Positions 46,036-53,942 of a stretch of DNA of 64,000 nt are shown here, piece after piece. Below the pieces are notes generated by a model. It made no database searches and was not told the origin of the DNA. It worked only from the letters and a program-made list of their open reading frames with translations. Source of the stretch: Miltoncostaea sp050250915 (lineage in GTDB: Bacteria; Actinomycetota; Thermoleophilia; Miltoncostaeales; Miltoncostaeaceae). The first letter of the stretch is position 1; each line of letters opens with the position of its first letter. The stretch spans positions 1 to 64,000 of the forward strand of contig JBFWNT010000010.1 of the NCBI GenBank assembly GCA_050250915.1, written 5' to 3'. The position numbers and the translations under genes are program-made.

Positions 46036-46815
46036 TCAACGGACGGACATCCGGTGGGTCAGGGCGGCGCCGCGCACGATCAGACCCCGCGGGAGCAGGC
46101 GGGATGCGAGCATGCTGCCACGGGCGACGGCCCCCGTCGCGGCGCGCGGGCGACCGCCGGCCAGGGCCCGCCAGGTGGCGCGGACGACGAGGTCGACGTC
46201 GTCGAACGGGATCGCCCAGTGCGTCCCGCCCGTCCCGGCGTGGAGGCCGAACTCGGTGCGTGTGGGCCCCGGGCACACCGCCAGGGCGCGCACGCCGGTG
46301 CCGTGCAACTCGGCGGCGATGGCCTCGGTGAGGTGCAGCTCGAACGCCTTCGTCGCGGCGTAGGTCGCCATGTACGGCACCGGCTGCCACGCGGCGGCGG
46401 AGCTCATGACCACCAGGGCGCCCGCGCCGCGGGCGACCATCCCCGGCAGGACGTGGGCGGCCAGGTCGACCACGGCCACGCAGTTGAGCCGCACCATCGC
46501 CACGAGCCGCTCGCGGTCGGCGGCGTGGACGGGGGCGTGGTCGCCGAACCCCGCGTTCAGGATCGCCAGGCCGAGGGGCGGCCCGGCGTCGATGGCGTCC
46601 CGGCAGGCGGCGAGCCCCTCCTCGGTGGCGAGGTCGGCCGCCCGCGTGCGGGCCTCCACGCCGTGGACGCGCTCCGCCCAGGCGGCCAGCTCGGCGAGCC
46701 GGTCCTCGCGCCGGGCGACGAGCAGCAGCGGGTGGCCGCGGGCGGCGAGGCTCTCGGCGTACGCCCGTCCGAGCCCGGACGAGGCGCCCGTGACGAGCGC
46801 CGGCGCGGGGCTCAC
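46036..46815 (-). CDS. Short-chain dehydrogenase/reductase
   Basis: A 259-residue SDR. The cofactor loop is TGASSGLGRAYAESL, followed by VARREDRL with basic residues suggesting NADP. NAGF, the catalytic serine in VVMSSAAAW and the YAATK tyrosine-lysine pair are in place. Substrate unknown. The GTG at 46815 overlaps the upp stop by four bases, so it is co-translated with upp, without an obvious functional link. Confidence 0.88.
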   Translation of the reverse strand: MSPAPALVTGASSGLGRAYAESLAARGHPLLLVARREDRLAELAAWAERVHGVEARTRAADLATEEGLAACRDAIDAGPPLGLAILNAGFGDHAPVHAADRERLVAMVRLNCVAVVDLAAHVLPGMVARGAGALVVMSSAAAWQPVPYMATYAATKAFELHLTEAIAAELHGTGVRALAVCPGPTRTEFGLHAGTGGTHWAIPFDDVDLVVRATWRALAGGRPRAATGAVARGSMLASRLLPRGLIVRGAALTHRMSVR

Positions 46816-47456
46816 CCGGGCGCGGACTCCGCGTACAGGCGGTCCCCGGCGTCGCCCAGGCCCGGGACGATGAAGCCCCGGTCGTTGAGGCGCTCGTCGA
46901 TGCTGGCGACGGTGATCGGGACCTCCGCGTCGGACTCCCGGATGCGGGCGAGGCCCTCCGGCGCCGCGATGATCCCGGTCAGCAGGATGCTGCGCGCCCC
47001 GGCGGCGCGGAGGGCGCCGAGGGCCGCGAGCGCCGACCCGCCGGTCGCGATCATGGGGTCGAGCACCAGGACGTCGTCGCCGCCGAGGTCGGCCGGGAGG
47101 CTGTCGAGGTAGGCGCGGGGGCGCAGCGTCTCCTCGTCCCGGGCCATGCCGAGGAAGCCGACCCGCGTGTCGTCGGGCAGCAGCGTCAGCGCGGGCGACA
47201 GCATCGCCAGGCCGGCCCGCAGGATCGGCACCACCGTGATGCGCCGGGCGGGGACCCGCTCGACCGTCTCGGCGAGGGGGGTCCGGACGGTGCGCTGCTG
47301 GGTGTCGAGCTCCTGGAGGGCCGCCGCCAGGACCAGGGTGGTCAGCACCTCGGCGGAGCGCCGGAACGCCGGCGAGCCGGTCGTGTGGTCGCGCAGGATC
47401 GCCAGGTGGTTCCCCGCGAGGGGACCGTCCAGCGCGAGGGGCTCGCGTGCGGGCAC
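46812..47456 (-). CDS. upp: Uracil phosphoribosyltransferase
   Basis: A 214-residue UPRT that makes UMP from uracil and PRPP. The PRPP loop is VLVLDPMIATGGSALAAL and the uracil-binding C-terminus includes RGFIVPGLGDAGDRLY. GTG at 47456 has no Shine-Dalgarno. TAGGCT ends exactly 6 bases upstream, suggesting a leaderless message. Upp genes often sit near glyA and atp in Gram-positives. Confidence 0.94.
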   Translation of the reverse strand: MPAREPLALDGPLAGNHLAILRDHTTGSPAFRRSAEVLTTLVLAAALQELDTQQRTVRTPLAETVERVPARRITVVPILRAGLAMLSPALTLLPDDTRVGFLGMARDEETLRPRAYLDSLPADLGGDDVLVLDPMIATGGSALAALGALRAAGARSILLTGIIAAPEGLARIRESDAEVPITVASIDERLNDRGFIVPGLGDAGDRLYAESAPG

Positions 47457-47462
47457 GGGGGC

Positions 47463-47468
47463 AGCCTA
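47463..47468 (-). promoter_or_regulatory. -10 element for leaderless upp
   Basis: TAGGCT on the minus strand, 6 bases before the GTG of upp, the same spacing as for the M20 peptidase gene. No clear -35 box. Confidence 0.4.
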
Positions 47469-47501
47469 CCCGGCGCCGGGCGCGGCGCCGTGCCCGCGCG
47501 G

Positions 47502-47801
47502 CTAGGCGGCGACCACCACCCCGGCCGGGTCCTCCCCGGCGATCAGGGTCTGCGCGACGCGGCGGATCTCGATGACCGGCAGGTCGGCGTCGGCGGCGTG
47601 GCGGCGGAGGGCCTCCGGGTCGGTCGCCTCATAGATGCAGACGGTCCCGAGCGAGCCGTCCTCCTCGACGATCGCGTAGCTGCGCACCCAGCGCACCTCG
47701 TCCGGCATCCCGGCGCCGGTCACCTTCGACCGGTCCGCCGCCGCCTCCAGTTCCTCCGGTGTCCGCCACCCACCGCGCCGCAGCACCACGTACGTGTCCA
47801 T
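47502..47801 (-). CDS. DUF4242 (SCO4226-like) small protein
   Basis: A 99-residue ferredoxin-like-fold protein. The sequence MDTYVVLRRGGWRTPEEL, then RWVRSYAIVEEDGSLGTVCIYEA and the C-terminal HAADADLPVIEIRRV match DUF4242 proteins, one of which (SCO4226 of Streptomyces) binds nickel. Whether this one binds metal is unknown. The ATG at 47801 has GGAGG upstream. Its promoter must lie in or next to the palindromic repeat cluster; TACGAT at 47840-47845 (minus strand) is a possible -10 box. Confidence 0.82.
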   Translation of the reverse strand: MDTYVVLRRGGWRTPEELEAAADRSKVTGAGMPDEVRWVRSYAIVEEDGSLGTVCIYEATDPEALRRHAADADLPVIEIRRVAQTLIAGEDPAGVVVAA

Positions 47802-47863
47802 GCCACCCCTCCAGGAGGTCCGATGACGTGCGCCCGCCGATCGTACGACGGGTCACCCCCGCC

Positions 47864-48013
47864 GCGACCCCGGGGTGTCCATTCGAACGCCACCCCGTCG
47901 TTCACGTGGCGTCGTTCACTTGGCGTCGTTCATCTGACGCGACCCCGGGGTGTTCATTCGAACGCCATCCCGCCGTTCACGTGGCGCCGTTCACTTGGCG
48001 TCGTTCATCTGAC
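47864..48013. repeat. 75-bp tandem duplication inside the palindrome cluster
   Basis: Two copies, 47864-47938 and 47939-48013, each starting GCGACCCCGGGGTG and holding the same four palindrome units in the same order with only a few differences. A third, partial start (GCGACCCGATG) follows. Expansion by unequal crossing-over or replication slippage is the simple explanation. Confidence 0.8.
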
Positions 48014-48329
48014 GCGACCCGATGTTCATTTGAACGACGGGTGCAGCGCGCCTGGCGCCGGCCCCCAGATCGCCGCTGCGACGCACGGTCTGACCCCCTC
48101 AATGAAGGGTTCGGTCCACGTTCACTTGGCGTGTCGTTCATTTGAACGCGACACCGAACGTTCATTTGAACGATGGGTGCCCGCACCTGGGCGCCAGCCC
48201 CCCGATCGCCGCTGAGACCCGGGCTCTCACCCCTTCAACGAGGGGTTCGGCCGTCGTTCACGTGGCCGCGGCCGCGCCGTCCATGTGGACGCCGTTCATC
48301 TGAACGCGACCCCGATGTTCACTTGACCG
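47876..48329. repeat. Cluster of about 16 palindromic repeats, CGTTCA-NN-TGAACG type
   Basis: Sixteen 13-14 base units begin at 47876, 47899, 47913, 47927, 47951, 47974, 47988, 48002, 48023, 48119, 48135, 48159, 48255, 48278, 48293 and 48316. The best copies (48135, 48159, 48293) are perfect palindromes CGTTCA-NN-TGAACG with varied centres (TT, TC). The copy at 48278 is a perfect variant (CGTCCA-TG-TGGACG). Others keep the left half but have a weaker right half (TGGCG, TGACG). The region carries no credible gene. It lies upstream of the DUF4242 gene and directly after the cupredoxin gene, whose stop falls in the last unit. Confidence 0.85.
48023..48268. repeat. 136-bp period direct repeat with hairpin element
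   Basis: Units at 48023 and 48159 are each followed by a related 86-base element (48035-48120 and 48171-48256) and then by another unit (48119, 48255). Each element contains GATCGCCGCTG and a small hairpin, CCCT-CAATGA-AGGG in the first and ACCCCT-TCAACG-AGGGGT in the second, followed by TCGG. Copies have diverged at many positions yet keep the same length. Confidence 0.7.
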
Positions 48330-48759
48330 ACGAGCCACGCGGGGCCGGGGAGCGCCTGGCGCGGATGGTCGCCGCCATGCCCTGGTCCTCGTGGCTGTCG
48401 GCGGTGCCGGCGAAGAGGGAGCAGTAGAGCTTCCAGACGCCGGGCGTCAGCGTCACCTGGAGGGTCCCGTTCGTCCCCGGGGCCAGCAGGAGGGAGTGCT
48501 TGGTGCCGGCGGCGTCCACCACCGCCAGGTCGTGGTCGTCCTCGCCGCGGTTGTAGACCCGGAGGGTCACCGTGCCGGCCGCGACGAGGCGCTGGCTCGG
48601 GACCACCTTCCACTCGCTCTCGTCCACGCCCAGGGACGTCGGCAGGGGCGGAGCCGGCGGCAGCTTGGTGCGGTGCAGCCGCGGCGCGGCGACGGCGCTC
48701 GCGGCCAGGACCAGGGCCGCCAGCAGCAGGGCCGCGGCGAGGCGGGCCGCGCCGCTCAC
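48319..48759 (-). CDS. Exported cupredoxin-like copper protein
   Basis: A 146-residue secreted protein. The signal peptide has core ALLLAALVLAASAVA. The cupredoxin domain shows the type 1 copper pattern: His in DDHDLAVVD, then Cys-x(n)-His-x4-Met in LYCSLFAGTADSHEDQGM. Electron transfer or copper-binding outside the membrane is the family role. GTG at 48759 overlaps the DUF1501 stop (GTGA), so it is the last member of the export cluster. Its stop lies within the last palindromic repeat unit. Confidence 0.82.
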   Translation of the reverse strand: MSGAARLAAALLLAALVLAASAVAAPRLHRTKLPPAPPLPTSLGVDESEWKVVPSQRLVAAGTVTLRVYNRGEDDHDLAVVDAAGTKHSLLLAPGTNGTLQVTLTPGVWKLYCSLFAGTADSHEDQGMAATIRARRSPAPRGSSVK

Positions 48760-50228
48760 CCGGTGAGCGGGCTCCCCAGCGCGAAGGGCCCGCCCGGGAT
48801 GACGGCACCCGGGTCGCCGCCCAGCCACTCGGCGATCACCGACGAGTAGACGGCCCGGAAGTCGGTGGTCACGCGCAGGTCGCCGCGGTCGAGGCTCGAC
48901 AGGCCGGGGAAGTCGCCGCGCATGCCACCGCGCACGCCGGAGCCCATCGCCATCATCAGCCCTCCGGCGCCGTGGTCGGTGCCCGACTCGTTCGAGGCGA
49001 CGCGCCGCCCGAACTCCGAGAACACGACGGTCAGCACCCGCCCCTCGATGCCCCGGGCCACCAGGTCGTCGCGGAACGCGGCGAGGGCCCGGGAAAGCGT
49101 CGAGAGCTGCGGGTCCTGGCTCTGGATCTGGTTGCCGTGCGTGTCGAACGAGCCCCAGTCGAGCGTGATCACGCGGGTGCCGAGGTTCGCCGACAGCAGC
49201 GTCGCGGCGAGCTGGAGCCTCTGGGACAGGCTCGAGTTGGGGTAGCCCGCCCCCACCGGCGCGCCCGCCAGCGGCCGCAGCGCCCGCGACACCTGCACGG
49301 TGCGCCCGTAGACGTCCCGCGCGCGGGCCAGCTCCGCGTTGCCGGCGGCGGCGGGCACGAGCGCCAGCGGGGCCATCTGCTCGGTCGTGTTCACCAGGTT
49401 GGTCGATACGCCGTCGACGCGGAACTCCACGCCGTTCAGCCCCCGCACGGCGCTGACCGGCGCCTTGGCCGCGCGGATCTGCTTGGAGATGCTGGAGTCG
49501 AGGGACACCGCCTGCAGCGGGTTGTCCGCCGAGCCGTACAGGTCGAGCCAGCGGCCCAGCCAGCCGGTCGCCATCTTCTGGAGCGCGCCGGCGAACCAGT
49601 AGTCGCGGCTGTCGAAGTGGGAGCGGTTCGCGGGGGTGTAGTCGGCCGCCGGGAACACCGCAAGGTCCGACCCGGCGCCGCCGGACCCGTCGCCCCACAG
49701 GGTGTCGAAGCCCTTGGTGTCGCCGTTGTTGCCCACCCCGGAGACCCCCGGGTTGGCCCACGCGTGCAGGCCGTTGGTGCCCGGCATCACGGTGGAGCCC
49801 ACCTGCGTCGCCGTGGACGGCCCCTGGATGCGCGCGAGCTGCGGGCGCGCCGCGGCGTAGGCGGCGTGCTCGCCGATCGGCACGACCGTGTTGAGGCCGT
49901 CGTTCCCGCCGTTCAGGAAGATCATCACCAGCTGGTTCGAGGGGCTCGCCGCGTCGGCCACCGCGGCCTCGAACGCCCGCGTCCAGTCGATGCGGGACGC
50001 GGCGTAGACCGACGCCATCCCCAGCGCAGCCGTGCGCAGGAACTGGCGCCGGTCCAGACCGCGGGGCCCCCGCGCCCGCGGTACGCCGTCCGGGAAACCG
50101 GCCATCGCCTCGGCGGTGAGGGGCATGGCGTCCACCGGCTCGAGGCCCTCGACGAGGCTGTCGGAGCGGGCGCAGTCGGCGCAGCGGATCGCCTCCGCCG
50201 CCCCCGGGTCCATGACCGGCTCGTCCAT
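48756..50228 (-). CDS. DUF1501 family secreted protein
   Basis: A 490-residue protein with a twin-arginine-type signal starting around residue 54 (LDRRQFLRTAALGMASVYA), preceded by an unusually long acidic N-terminal part with a CADC cysteine pair. DUF1501 motifs include LVMIFLNGGNDGLNTVVP, LDWGSFDTHGNQ, VVFSEFGRRVASNESGTDHGAGG. The fold is alkaline-phosphatase/sulfatase-like, but the reaction is not known. It starts at ATG 50228 in a TGATG overlap with the DUF1800 gene; a GTG three bases earlier is possible. DUF1800 and DUF1501 genes are paired in many bacteria. Confidence 0.88.
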   Translation of the reverse strand: MDEPVMDPGAAEAIRCADCARSDSLVEGLEPVDAMPLTAEAMAGFPDGVPRARGPRGLDRRQFLRTAALGMASVYAASRIDWTRAFEAAVADAASPSNQLVMIFLNGGNDGLNTVVPIGEHAAYAAARPQLARIQGPSTATQVGSTVMPGTNGLHAWANPGVSGVGNNGDTKGFDTLWGDGSGGAGSDLAVFPAADYTPANRSHFDSRDYWFAGALQKMATGWLGRWLDLYGSADNPLQAVSLDSSISKQIRAAKAPVSAVRGLNGVEFRVDGVSTNLVNTTEQMAPLALVPAAAGNAELARARDVYGRTVQVSRALRPLAGAPVGAGYPNSSLSQRLQLAATLLSANLGTRVITLDWGSFDTHGNQIQSQDPQLSTLSRALAAFRDDLVARGIEGRVLTVVFSEFGRRVASNESGTDHGAGGLMMAMGSGVRGGMRGDFPGLSSLDRGDLRVTTDFRAVYSSVIAEWLGGDPGAVIPGGPFALGSPLTG

Positions 50229-51646
50229 CACATCACCTGCGCGTCGGGACCGCCGAGCATGAACGCGCGCAGCACCCGCTGGCGCGCGATCCGGTCGTTC
50301 GCGGAGACGGCGCGCGCGTGCGCCGCGTAGTAGCGCAGGGAGCTGATGCTCCCCTTCGCCAGCCACGGCTGCCCGACCGCCTGGTGGGCGCGCGCGAACG
50401 CCTGCGCGGGCGTCTCCCCCGCCACGTCCTCCGGCGCCTTCCCGGGCATCGACGCGTACGCCAGCGTCAGGAACCGGTTGGCCGCGGCGAAGCGCGCGAG
50501 CGCCGCGTTGGTGTTGAGCCAGGCGGTGCCGCCCTCCCAGCCGGCGACGGTCGGCGGGAAGTACGGGATCTGGCCCATGTCGCGGAGCGCGTTGTAGAGC
50601 GAGTCGTCGGTGATGCCCAGGCCCAGCGCCTTCATGACCCCGACCGCGTAGACCACCGGCGGCTTGATCATGTTCGGCTCCTTGATGGAGGCGAGCATCG
50701 CCGGGTGGGTCAGGATGCGGCGCACCAGCGGCTTCAGCCGGAACCTGGACCGCGTGTACACGCGCACCAGGTCGCGGAGCGTCGCCGGGTCCGGGTCGGT
50801 GGGGATGAACTCGTGCCAGAGCTTGCGCACCAGGAACGGGGCGTGGCTGGGGTGCGCGATGACCACGTCCACCAGCTGGCGGTGGTCGAACGGGCCCGAC
50901 GTGCCGAGCACCGTCTTGACGCCGTCGTCCCACCGCGTGCGGGTGAAGACGGCCTTCACGGCGTCCGGGTCGTCGTCCTCGATCTGCCACCCGCTGGCGC
51001 AGCGGGCCGCCTCGCGGACGTCCACCTCGCTGTAGTTCGGATTCCCGGCGGCGTCGGTCACACCGAGCATGAACAGCTCCATCAGCTCGCGGCCGTAGTT
51101 CTCGTTGACCGCCCGCTTGGTGTTGTCCTCGCCGGTGAGGTACCGGAGCATCGCCGGCCCCTCGCCCACCTCGTACGTCAGCGTCCGGAAGTTCGCGGTG
51201 GGGAACGCGTTGAAGTCGGAGTAGCGCCGCATCAGTTCGTTCTGGGTGGTGAGCAGCTGGGGCGGCGACACCTCCTCGCGCGACGTCGCGAAGTGGCGGT
51301 GCCAGAAGAACGTGAGGCGCTCCACCAGCGGGTTGCCGGTGCGGAGCATCCGGTCGCACCAGACATGGACCAGGTCGATGTCGCGCTCGTTCGCCTGCAG
51401 CGGCGTCCCGTCCGAGCGGACCGGGGCGGGGCCCTTCGCCGGCCCCTGGGGCGCCGCCATGAGACGGTCGACGGCCACGTGCAGCGACCGGCCCTTCAGC
51501 TTCGCGCGCCCCTCGGCGGTGGGCCCGAAGCCGGTGCGCCACATCAGCCGGTCGACCATCGCCGTGGTCAGGGCGGCCTGGGCGCCGCCGGCGGCGGGCC
51601 GCTGCAGGCGGCGGCGCCGGGGCGGCGGCGCCACGCGCGGGCTCAC
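50228..51646 (-). CDS. DUF1800 family protein
   Basis: A 472-residue protein with the DUF1800 signature: ERLTFFWHRHFATS, then NENYGRELMELFMLGV, a DVREAARCASGW segment and the late LGQ-type DMGQIPYFPPTVAGWEGG. Function unknown; partners in operons are almost always DUF1501 proteins, as here. The GTG at 51646 lies in a GTGA overlap with the upstream GH26-like gene. The first 30 residues are proline/arginine-rich and do not form a clear signal peptide. Confidence 0.87.
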   Translation of the reverse strand: MSPRVAPPPRRRRLQRPAAGGAQAALTTAMVDRLMWRTGFGPTAEGRAKLKGRSLHVAVDRLMAAPQGPAKGPAPVRSDGTPLQANERDIDLVHVWCDRMLRTGNPLVERLTFFWHRHFATSREEVSPPQLLTTQNELMRRYSDFNAFPTANFRTLTYEVGEGPAMLRYLTGEDNTKRAVNENYGRELMELFMLGVTDAAGNPNYSEVDVREAARCASGWQIEDDDPDAVKAVFTRTRWDDGVKTVLGTSGPFDHRQLVDVVIAHPSHAPFLVRKLWHEFIPTDPDPATLRDLVRVYTRSRFRLKPLVRRILTHPAMLASIKEPNMIKPPVVYAVGVMKALGLGITDDSLYNALRDMGQIPYFPPTVAGWEGGTAWLNTNAALARFAAANRFLTLAYASMPGKAPEDVAGETPAQAFARAHQAVGQPWLAKGSISSLRYYAAHARAVSANDRIARQRVLRAFMLGGPDAQVM

Positions 51647-52665
51647 CGGCCCGCCCTCCGCGCGAAGGCGGCGAAGGCCTTCCGGCTGGACGAGCGGCTG
51701 GAGATGCGGAAGTCGCCGTTGGCGTCGCGGACGTCGAACCACACCACGCCCGCCAGGTTCGGGATCGACGACTGGAGGCCGGGCAGGCGGCCGATCCACT
51801 TCTCCCGGCTGCCGCCCGCGGCGCTGGAGCCGGTCTCGGCGATCCAGAAGGGCTTGGCCGTGAGCGCCGAGATCTGGCGGTACGCGTCCTCGAACAGGGC
51901 GTCGGCCTCGGTCCAGGCGAGCCCGCCGACGTTGCCGAAGTTGTAGGCGCTGGTCCCCACCAGGTCGACCTGCGCGACGCCGGGGAAGTAGGCGGCGATC
52001 GCGTTCGCGGGCGTGTCCGGGACGCTGCGGGCGTAGGGCGCCCAGAGGAACAGGATGCGCGTGCCGCCGGCCTTGCGGACCGTCTTCCGCACCGCCTTCC
52101 AGGCCGACACGTACGCCGCCGGGGTGTTGCGGTTCACCGTCCCCGACCACGCGTACCAGGTGGTGTTGGCCTCCGGCATGGGCCGCAGGATCGGCGCCGG
52201 GCGCAGGTTCCGCAGCTGCCGGGTGAGCGCCACCAGGCCCCGGTTCTGGGCGCCGCGGACGGTGCGGACCAGGCGGTACTTCGGCTGGCGCACGCCGTCC
52301 TTCCCGGCGTCGGGCATCCAGGAGACCATCAGCCGGGCCTTCGTGCGCCTCGCCAGCGCGATCACCCGGGGATCGACGGTCTTCCCGCCGGTCACGTAGA
52401 CGCTGATGACCCGGGTGGCCTTCGGGCCGGCGGCGGCCCGCAGGGCGGGGATGCCGTGGACGGGGTCGTCCTGGTACACGCCGATCTCGACCTTCGCCGA
52501 CGCGGGCTCGGCGTGGGCGGCCAGGGCGACCCCCGCGACGGCAGCGGCGGCGATGGCGATGGCGGCCGCGCGCCGTCGCGGCGCCCGGTGGAGGCGGAGG
52601 GTCGCTGGCACGGCGGCCACGCTAGGGGCCCCGGTCACGCCGTCCGTGACGTTCCGCGGGAACAT
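51643..52665 (-). CDS. GH26-like (beta-mannanase type) secreted hydrolase
   Basis: A 340-residue secreted protein. The ATG at 52665 follows GAGGG at suitable distance and gives a long basic start (RAPRRR), a hydrophobic core (AAAIAIAAAAVAGVALAA) and a cleavage site near ASA at about 57. The barrel shows the GH26 acid/base glutamate in RPMPEANTTWYAW and a nucleophile glutamate in WIAETGSS, about 120 residues apart. A polysaccharide substrate is likely but unknown. First gene of a coupled four-gene cluster. Confidence 0.75.
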   Translation of the reverse strand: MFPRNVTDGVTGAPSVAAVPATLRLHRAPRRRAAAIAIAAAAVAGVALAAHAEPASAKVEIGVYQDDPVHGIPALRAAAGPKATRVISVYVTGGKTVDPRVIALARRTKARLMVSWMPDAGKDGVRQPKYRLVRTVRGAQNRGLVALTRQLRNLRPAPILRPMPEANTTWYAWSGTVNRNTPAAYVSAWKAVRKTVRKAGGTRILFLWAPYARSVPDTPANAIAAYFPGVAQVDLVGTSAYNFGNVGGLAWTEADALFEDAYRQISALTAKPFWIAETGSSAAGGSREKWIGRLPGLQSSIPNLAGVVWFDVRDANGDFRISSRSSSRKAFAAFARRAGR

Positions 52666-52731
52666 TGCCGAACCCTCACAGCCCCTTCACAGGGGACCGC
52701 CGCTTCCGGCGATTCCGGCGATTCAGGCCGC

Positions 52732-53133
52732 TCAGCCGATCGGCGAGCAGACCTCGACGAGCGTCCCCCACGGGTCGCGAACCCACCCCACCACCTGCCC
52801 GTGCGACTGCTCCTCGGGCGGGCTCAGCGAGACGCACCCGGCATCCACGGCGTGCGCGAACGCGGCGACGGGGTCGTCGAACACCAGCGCCAGCTCCACG
52901 TTGAACGGCCTGCCCGCGCCGTCCGGCATGGCGACCCCGCCCGGGAAGTTGCCCACGGCGAGCGACTCGTGCGCGAACGCGAGCGCCGTGTCGCCCGTCG
53001 CCAGCTGCCCGAAGGTGCCCGACGGATCGATGAACGTCCGCTCCAGCCCGAACGCCCGCTCGTAGAACGCGATCGCGTCCTCCACCCCGGGGACGTAGAC
53101 GATCACCCAGCCCAGCCGTGCGCGCTCCGCCAT
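52732..53133 (-). CDS. VOC (glyoxalase/bleomycin-resistance) family protein
   Basis: A 133-residue protein with the paired beta-alpha-beta-beta-beta units of the vicinal oxygen chelate family: VIVYVPGVEDAIAFYERAFGLE at the front and VGWVRDPWGTLVEVCSP at the end. Candidate metal ligands include a late glutamate. Substrate unknown. It stands between the export cluster and an AraC-type regulator on the same strand, 67 bases apart. Confidence 0.85.
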   Translation of the reverse strand: MAERARLGWVIVYVPGVEDAIAFYERAFGLERTFIDPSGTFGQLATGDTALAFAHESLAVGNFPGGVAMPDGAGRPFNVELALVFDDPVAAFAHAVDAGCVSLSPPEEQSHGQVVGWVRDPWGTLVEVCSPIG

Positions 53134-53200
53134 GGCGGCCTCCTCTCGCTCGACGGGGGGAGTCTCCCCCGGCGCGCGCGAGGTGTCGTGTACGAAACGG

Positions 53201-53938
53201 CTATCGGGCGAAGAGCGCGGAGGGCGCGAGCCCGGCGAGCTCGCGGCACTCGTGCGAGAGGTGCGACTGATCGCTGTATCCCGACCGGAACGCGAGCTCG
53301 CTGAGCCCCGCCGCCGGCTCGCGCGCCGCGAGCGCCACGGTGCGCTGGAGCCGCAGCACCCGGGCGAGCCTGCGCGGGCCGTAGCCCACCTCGCGCACCA
53401 CCCGGCGCCTGAGGTGGCGGACGCCGATCCCCGCCTCGTCCGCCAGGTCCGTGACCGTGGCGCGGGAGTCGCCGACCAGGCGGCGGGCGAGGTGGTCCAC
53501 CACCGGGTCGGGGCGCTCGGCCCGGCGCGCGCGGTCGGCGATCCACCCGAGCAGCGCCCGGGTGCGGTCCGCGCCCGTCCGGGCGGCGGCGACGCGCTCC
53601 TCCAGGCGGCGCGCGTCGTCGCCCAACACCTCCGCGGCGGCGGGCCGGACGTCGCGCAGCGCCTCGCCGGTCACGCCGAGCAGGGGCGGCGCGCCGCCCG
53701 GGCGCATCCGGACCCCCACGGCCCGGCCGCCGGGCGGGATCTCCGAGAGGAAGACCGTGGCGTTGGCGCCCACCGCCTGCAGGCCGCGGCCGTCAACGAA
53801 CACGATGTCCATGCACCCGTCGGGCAGCACGCGCTGCACCCGCGCGTCGGGCCCCGCCTCGACCTCCCACGCGCACTCCACCCACGGCGCGAGGCCCGGC
53901 GGCGCCGGGCGCTCGCGGTAGGCGGCGGCGCCGGACAT
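53201..53938 (-). CDS. AraC family transcriptional regulator
   Basis: A 245-residue regulator. The C-terminal 100 residues form an AraC-type double helix-turn-helix (VTDLADEAGIGVRHLRRRVVREVGYGPRRL ... LSELAFRSGYSDQSHLSHECRE, quoted in pieces). The N-terminal part (ERPAPPGLAPWVECAWEV, LPDGCMDIVF) is the DUF6597-like sensor often found in such proteins. It is five bases from the end of glyA on the same strand. The VOC gene downstream may be a target. Confidence 0.85.
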   Translation of the reverse strand: MSGAAAYRERPAPPGLAPWVECAWEVEAGPDARVQRVLPDGCMDIVFVDGRGLQAVGANATVFLSEIPPGGRAVGVRMRPGGAPPLLGVTGEALRDVRPAAAEVLGDDARRLEERVAAARTGADRTRALLGWIADRARRAERPDPVVDHLARRLVGDSRATVTDLADEAGIGVRHLRRRVVREVGYGPRRLARVLRLQRTVALAAREPAAGLSELAFRSGYSDQSHLSHECRELAGLAPSALFAR

Positions 53939-53942
53939 CAGG

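Noticed and set aside
47385..48215. Open frame reading through the palindrome cluster, with a repeated 25-residue pattern
   Set aside because: The amino-acid repeat is only the 75-bp DNA duplication seen in one frame. The frame lies antisense to upp and DUF4242, has no ribosome site, and the DNA symmetry explains it better.
47876..48329. CRISPR array
   Set aside because: Units are 13-14 bases, palindromic and imperfect, with spacers of 1 to about 80 bases. No cas gene is present.
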